Assembly (NCBI GenBank): GCA_036745875.1
Contig: DAIOFH010000085.1
Coordinates: 1 to 16,893 of the forward strand
Source: DAIOFH01 sp036745875
Lineage (GTDB): Bacteria > Planctomycetota > SZUA-567
Length of the DNA stretch: 16,893 nucleotides
Direction of reading: 5' to 3'
Shown: positions 14,071 to 16,893 of the stretch, piece by piece
How the letters are laid out: the number at the start of each line of letters is the position of its first letter
How positions within the stretch are numbered: position 1 is the first letter of the stretch
Program-made: the position numbers and the translations under genes
Notes under the pieces: model-generated
What the model was told of the DNA's origin: nothing
The model's database searches: none
The model's input: the letters and a program-made list of their open reading frames with translations, nothing else

Positions 14071-14958
14071 ATGGCGATAATCGGTATCGCTTTTCTTTTC
14101 GTTCTTGGGCTGTTCGCAGGTGGCTGGCTGTCGCGAATAGCCTATCGGCTTCCCAGAGAAATTCCTCTATTTCACAAACCGAATTTCTGCACGGAGTGTG
14201 GATATCGTCTGGCTATCGCCGAGAGTATCCCGCTTTTCAGCTGGATTCGCCTTGGAAAACGCTGCGCACACTGCATGGAGCCAATTCCTTTCCGCTATCC
14301 CGTCCTAGAACTTGTCACCGCAATCCTCTGGGCGCTGGAAGGGTGGCGTTTGACGACCCTGCGGGGACTCGGGACTTCCGCGCTCATCGGCATTATGGCG
14401 GTTGAACTCCTTTTTCTGTCCATGATGGTTGTCGTGGTTCTTGTCGACTGGGAGTTCCTCGTCATTCCGGATGAAATTTCCCTGGGAGGAACCATTGCAG
14501 GCCTGGCTTCCGCATCGATTTTGCCTGTCCCGCTTGGCGGGGGTTTTCCGGACGGTGAATTCGACGGCTGGGGCAACCTGCTCCACTCCTTCGCGGGCGC
14601 GATTGGCGGGATTGCCGTCATGTTGGTTTTGTATTATGCCGGGAAAGCACTTTTCAAGTCGCAGATAAGGAACGCCCAGGCACAAGATCCGGAAATAGAC
14701 TCTGTTTTGGGGCTGGGTGATGTAAAACTCATGGGTTGTTTCGGGGCTTTCCTCGGATTCGAGGCGCTTTTTCCGCTTTTTCTCATTGCCGTTTTCAGTG
14801 GTTCCGTGGCCGGCATATATCTCAAGCTCTCATCCGGAGAGCCGGGCGACGCCAAGGGTTTTGCAGCACTGCGGAATCGCTGGCGAAACGGAGACTCATT
14901 TTTTCCCTTTGGGCCGTTTCTCGCTCTTGGCGCAATTATCATGCTTTATTTGCGGTAG
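14071..14958 (+). CDS. Prepilin peptidase (type IV leader peptidase, A24 family)
   Basis: Predicted 295-aa inner-membrane aspartic protease that cleaves, and in bifunctional members N-methylates, type IV prepilins and type II secretion pseudopilins. The N-terminal membrane segment is followed by a four-Cys zinc-type motif, C40-TE-C43 and C65-AH-C68, with SIPLFSWIRLGKRC between as in PilD-like enzymes. Catalytic aspartates are D126 (VDWEFLVIPD) and D217 in the GxGD motif GLGD (214-217); FFPFGPFLALGA near the C-terminus is also conserved. Usual RLP is kept (26-28) but the preceding Asn is Arg. ATG at 14071 has GGAG 5 nt upstream; an open frame back to 13990 would run through the repeat and is not preferred. 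No pilus or secretion genes are adjacent, so it is a stand-alone processing enzyme here. Confidence 0.9.
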   Translation: MAIIGIAFLFVLGLFAGGWLSRIAYRLPREIPLFHKPNFCTECGYRLAIAESIPLFSWIRLGKRCAHCMEPIPFRYPVLELVTAILWALEGWRLTTLRGLGTSALIGIMAVELLFLSMMVVVVLVDWEFLVIPDEISLGGTIAGLASASILPVPLGGGFPDGEFDGWGNLLHSFAGAIGGIAVMLVLYYAGKALFKSQIRNAQAQDPEIDSVLGLGDVKLMGCFGAFLGFEALFPLFLIAVFSGSVAGIYLKLSSGEPGDAKGFAALRNRWRNGDSFFPFGPFLALGAIIMLYLR

Positions 14959-15314
14959 AATCGGTTCGAAAAATTTCAAAATTCCGGCTCCATCGTTTTT
15001 CGCCCCGACATGAAATGCAACTGATGCAGGCGACCATACTGGCTTGTCGTTTCATGCCGCCTGTCGGGCGGGAACGCCTGAGGGTTCCGTAACACCAACC
15101 GCTCTGTTTCGCTCTGGGCGGCCGGGGCTTCCTTAAGGTAGAATTGCGTCCTGTCGACGTCGACGATGTTTACACCGATTCCTGTTATATCGTAATAGTG
15201 GGGGACAAGCGTAAAATAGCGCGCCCCCATGAGAACTGTGTGGACGGAAGTGAAAGCGCGTCGGCTGGTAATGCCGGCCGCGCCACGCATCGTCGACAGA
15301 ACCGCGAAAAAATC
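14959..15314. other. Gene-free stretch with small inverted repeats
   Basis: No convincing gene on either strand. Inverted repeats are visible: GACATGAAATG (15007-15017) with CGTTTCATGCC (15048-15058), CCGCC/GGCGG at 15057-15071, and GGAAC/GTTCC at 15071-15088. They suggest another short structured repeat or a decayed sequence. Minus-strand open frames cover it but have no ribosome-binding site and run into the tRNA terminator. Confidence 0.4.
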
Positions 15315-15323
15315 CCGGAAACG

Positions 15324-15360
15324 AAAAAACCGCAACTCTTTCTGTGAAAGAAGTTGCGGT
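15324..15360 (-). terminator. Terminator of the truncated tRNA-Gly
   Basis: On the minus strand ACCGCAACT (15360-15352) with a following TCTTTC pairs with GAAAG-AGTTGCGGT (down to 15329) and six T follow, 15329-15324. One bulged base. It starts 11 bp after the tRNA CCA end, the normal position for a tRNA terminator. Its distal half belongs to the 22-bp direct repeat also found at 13703. Confidence 0.85.
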
Positions 15361-15370
15361 CATTTTAATG

Positions 15371-15427
15371 TGGAGCGGGCGAAGGGAATCGAACCCTCGA
15401 CCCCACCTTGGCAAGGGAACGCGCTAT
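15371..15427 (-). pseudogene. tRNA-Gly (GCC anticodon) fragment, 5' half missing
   Basis: On the minus strand the 3' part of a tRNA is intact: anticodon loop TTGCCAA (15414-15408), stem GGTGG, variable GGTC, T arm GAGGG-TTCGATT-CCCTT, acceptor CGCCCGC, discriminator T and encoded CCA (15373-15371). The 5' side of the anticodon stem reads TTCCC, which cannot pair properly with GGTGG (CCACC would), and there is no D-arm or 5' acceptor GCGGGCG upstream. Sequence similarity to a tRNA thus breaks near the anticodon stem. This is the pattern left at one end of an element integrated into a tRNA 3' half. Not expected to be functional. Confidence 0.8.
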
Positions 15428-15438
15428 TTTATAATGCA

Positions 15439-15466
15439 TTGACAATACGTGTTCTGTGAATATTTT
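15439..15466 (+). promoter_or_regulatory. Possible promoter pointing right
   Basis: TTGACA (15439-15444), 16 bp, then TATTTT (15461-15466). The -35 box is perfect, the -10 box weak. It would run antisense into the toxin-antitoxin genes and no plus-strand gene is seen downstream, so its role is unclear. Confidence 0.25.
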
Positions 15467-15546
15467 AAATTATTCTTGCCGTGTTTATTACTGTAAGATG
15501 GAGGTAAACGGAACCAAATGGAGACGATCCATCCATCAAGTATGGA

Positions 15547-15789
15547 TCAGACTTTGACCGTCTTCTGCTGTCTCGCAGGCTTTTTAGTGCCTTTGGGTTT
15601 ACGGGATTTAGTAGGAGTCACTTTGGCTTGGCGGTTGGCGGATGATGGCCTCTTTGGCTTGGTGTCGTTCGGGTATTTTTCCTGTAGGTATTCGCCGTAA
15701 GCACTTACTGATTTGAATTCAGCGCTGATTTCCTCGCGAATGGCACGGATTTCTTCCATAGGATCCATGTCGGCATATTTCTTTTTCAT
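15547..15789 (-). CDS. Probable antitoxin partner of the PIN-domain toxin
   Basis: Predicted 80-aa protein. The first half, MDPMEEIRAIREEISAEF (8-25) and SVSAYGEYLQEKY, resembles short helical proteins encoded beside PIN-domain toxins in many bacteria; the second half is strongly basic and Pro/Lys-rich (residues 43-80) and may be disordered or nucleic-acid binding. Its ATG overlaps the toxin stop as ATGA, so translation is coupled, and the toxin gene comes first, the reverse of classic vapBC order. No clear ribbon-helix-helix, AbrB or Phd motif is visible. The antitoxin role is inferred from position and from the N-terminal likeness. A GATCCAT/ATGGATC stem (15526-15548) overlaps the stop. Confidence 0.6.
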   Translation of the reverse strand: MKKKYADMDPMEEIRAIREEISAEFKSVSAYGEYLQEKYPNDTKPKRPSSANRQAKVTPTKSRKPKGTKKPARQQKTVKV

Positions 15790-16265
15790 AATGGCTCCTT
15801 CAGCAACCGTTCAGGCGTTATGACCTTCGCCGGAGTCAAACCCCATCCCCTGATAAGTTCCTCAATACGGGAGCGAAGATCAAGATTGTCCAAATGGGTT
15901 TGATTCCATGTCAGCAGGTAATCCGACTGGTACACTGCAGCCAAGGCTAAATGAAATGCATCTATCTTTGATGACTCCGGTACCAATTTACGAGCTACTA
16001 ATACGTCGGCCAAGGTACCCGCTTCCGGAGTGACGGGAAATTCTGGCAGGAGAAGTGCCTTTGCTTTACGTTGTAGAGCTGCTTCCGAATCGCCACGGAC
16101 TATTTCATCCATTACTGTCGTTGTCAGAAAGCAATCCCAGTTGGAACGGCGTTTCCACCAAGTTGCTGTCAATTGTTGATGGATCCGCTTAAGGTCGTCA
16201 CTTGCCGGTCGCGCTGTGAGGTAGCTGATCACGGATGATTCGACGTAGACTCGTTTTTTTGCCAT
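15786..16265 (-). CDS. PIN-domain ribonuclease toxin, VapC-like
   Basis: Predicted 159-aa Mg-dependent RNase of the type II toxin-antitoxin PIN superfamily. The N-terminal strand reads VYVESSVISYLTARP; E9 stands where many VapC have Asp, which is usual in this YIETSVISYLT-type branch. Further acidic residues of the active site: E54 in VMDEI, D102 in KIDAFHLALAAV and D115 in SDYLLTWN, with N121 and H124 in the TWNQTH segment. The C-terminal WGLTPAKVITPERLL is also typical. It has GGAG 8 nt before the ATG and a good promoter upstream (16293-16321). The antitoxin-like gene overlaps its stop. Likely targets are specific RNAs; none can be named. Confidence 0.85.
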   Translation of the reverse strand: MAKKRVYVESSVISYLTARPASDDLKRIHQQLTATWWKRRSNWDCFLTTTVMDEIVRGDSEAALQRKAKALLLPEFPVTPEAGTLADVLVARKLVPESSKIDAFHLALAAVYQSDYLLTWNQTHLDNLDLRSRIEELIRGWGLTPAKVITPERLLKEPL

Positions 16266-16292
16266 ATAATACTCTCCAAGTCCTCTTCTACC

Positions 16293-16321
16293 ATTTTACC
16301 ATGTTGTCTGCTCATTGGCAA
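16293..16321 (-). promoter_or_regulatory. Sigma-70-type promoter of the PIN toxin-antitoxin genes
   Basis: On the minus strand TTGCCA (16321-16316), exactly 17 bp, then TAAAAT (16298-16293). Each box differs from consensus at one base. It ends 28 bp before the toxin ATG, giving a short leader with GGAG at 16277-16274. Confidence 0.65.
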
Positions 16322-16411
16322 GAGTGGTTCAGAATATCAGAAAACAGAAGGAGTCACGGGAATTGTTTTTTCTTTTATCCTGCATGCAAAATAGACCGAT
16401 TTCCAGATAAA

Positions 16412-16456
16412 AGATGGTTATGATAATTCCCCCTATGATAACCATCTGATGTTTTT
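16412..16456. terminator. Bidirectional terminator-like hairpin
   Basis: AGATGGTTAT (16412-16421) pairs perfectly with ATAACCATCT (16438-16447). On the plus strand TTTTT lies 4 nt after the stem (16452-16456); on the minus strand the stem runs directly into TTTATC. It lies 91 bp after the end of the minus-strand gene at 16538, which it probably terminates. Otherwise nothing is seen in 16322-16537. Confidence 0.6.
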
Positions 16457-16537
16457 ATCGAGAAAAAGTCCTCATTTCCCAGATTGGAATGATCCTTGAT
16501 TGATCTTTGTTGCGAACGGAAAATGAAGGATAAAAAG

Positions 16538-16837
16538 CTAATTCTTTGTCTTTCCGGAGATGTTTGCGGGTCGGGAAAAAGCGTATCTGAACAACAAGTC
16601 TGTTTCTTTCCCCTCCTGTTCGGTGTATGTCCTGTTAGCCACTGTCCAGATGTTTCGTAATTCGGGGCATAAGTTAAATAGTTGCTTCAATCCCGCAGCT
16701 ACTGCCGTCGCATCCCGGTGGCGAAGATTGTAAATAATGCATTTGCATAGGAAATCAATTTTCCCCCTTCGTGGCAGAATCCTGAACGTTTCCTTAGCAT
16801 AACGAAAAAGCGGACTGGTTTTGTTGCTCGTTTTCAT
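16538..16837 (-). CDS. Hypothetical protein, 99 aa
   Basis: Not recognised. Basic, soluble-looking protein with a plausible amphipathic middle (IDFLCKCIIYNLRHRDATAV, about 27-46) and three Cys residues (31, 33, 57); no signal peptide, membrane segment or known motif. A G-run (about 9 nt upstream of the ATG) is a poor ribosome-binding site. Support for a real gene is the terminator-like hairpin downstream and the lack of any competing frame of that length. It is more A+T-rich than the transporter genes, like the toxin-antitoxin pair, and may be cargo of the same integrated region. Confidence 0.4.
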   Translation of the reverse strand: MKTSNKTSPLFRYAKETFRILPRRGKIDFLCKCIIYNLRHRDATAVAAGLKQLFNLCPELRNIWTVANRTYTEQEGKETDLLFRYAFSRPANISGKTKN

Positions 16838-16893
16838 TTATAATGCCCCCCGTTTTTAGGGCCGCCGATTAAGGAAAACAGCCGACCTATATT

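Noticed and set aside
14976..15335. Minus-strand open frame of 119 codons between the prepilin peptidase and the tRNA fragment
   Set aside because: No ribosome-binding site, it starts within the tRNA terminator, the composition is not protein-like throughout, and the region is full of small inverted repeats.
1..16893. CRISPR array, insertion sequence with transposase, or rRNA genes
   Set aside because: No regularly spaced repeats, transposase or integrase frames, or rRNA-like sequence were seen in the window.

Overview
The window looks like chromosome of a Gram-negative heterotroph. Both solute-binding proteins have SPase I-type signal peptides ending in an A-x-A-like site and no lipobox, a type IV prepilin peptidase is present, and the genes are G+C-rich with C/G-ending codons. 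The phylum cannot be fixed from the sequence; Spirochaetota, Lentisphaerota and similar gut or sediment lineages are possible. Most of the window is one carbohydrate-uptake region with two complete ABC importers in convergent operons, followed by a repeat-rich stretch and the edge of a probable mobile region.

Left operon (+, 169-6308): an inositol 2-dehydrogenase-like oxidoreductase (iolG type), a sugar-phosphate isomerase/epimerase of the IolI type, a long palindromic repeat that starts at the isomerase stop codon, a terminator-like hairpin in the leader of the next gene, then a XylF-XylG-XylH-type importer. Transporter family (xylose-like) and enzymes (inositol-like) do not point to the same sugar, so the true substrate is open.

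Right operon (-, 12100-6448), read leftwards: a metallo-beta-lactamase-fold hydrolase with all metal ligands of the AHL-lactonase group, a 23-codon ORF made by a duplicated ribosome-binding region, a solute-binding protein, a two-domain ATPase and two different permeases. One ATPase plus two unlike permeases is also the layout of the Lsr (AI-2) and YtfQRT-YjfF (galactofuranose) importers. Two terminator-like hairpins and a third stem-loop lie between the binding-protein and ATPase genes. The operons converge on a hairpin at 6348-6373.

A LacI-family regulator (+, 12642-13673) is divergent from the right operon. The shared intergenic region holds two near-identical LacI-type operators (GTAAnCGGTTAC) with centres 250 bp apart, so this regulator very likely controls the lactonase-importer operon and possibly itself.

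Right end (13674-16893): several short inverted or dispersed repeats, a solitary prepilin peptidase gene, a tRNA-Gly(GCC) gene lacking its 5' half but still followed by its terminator, and beyond it more A+T-rich DNA with a PIN-domain toxin-antitoxin pair and one unrecognised small gene. The truncated tRNA reads as one attachment-site end of an element that continues rightwards out of the window.
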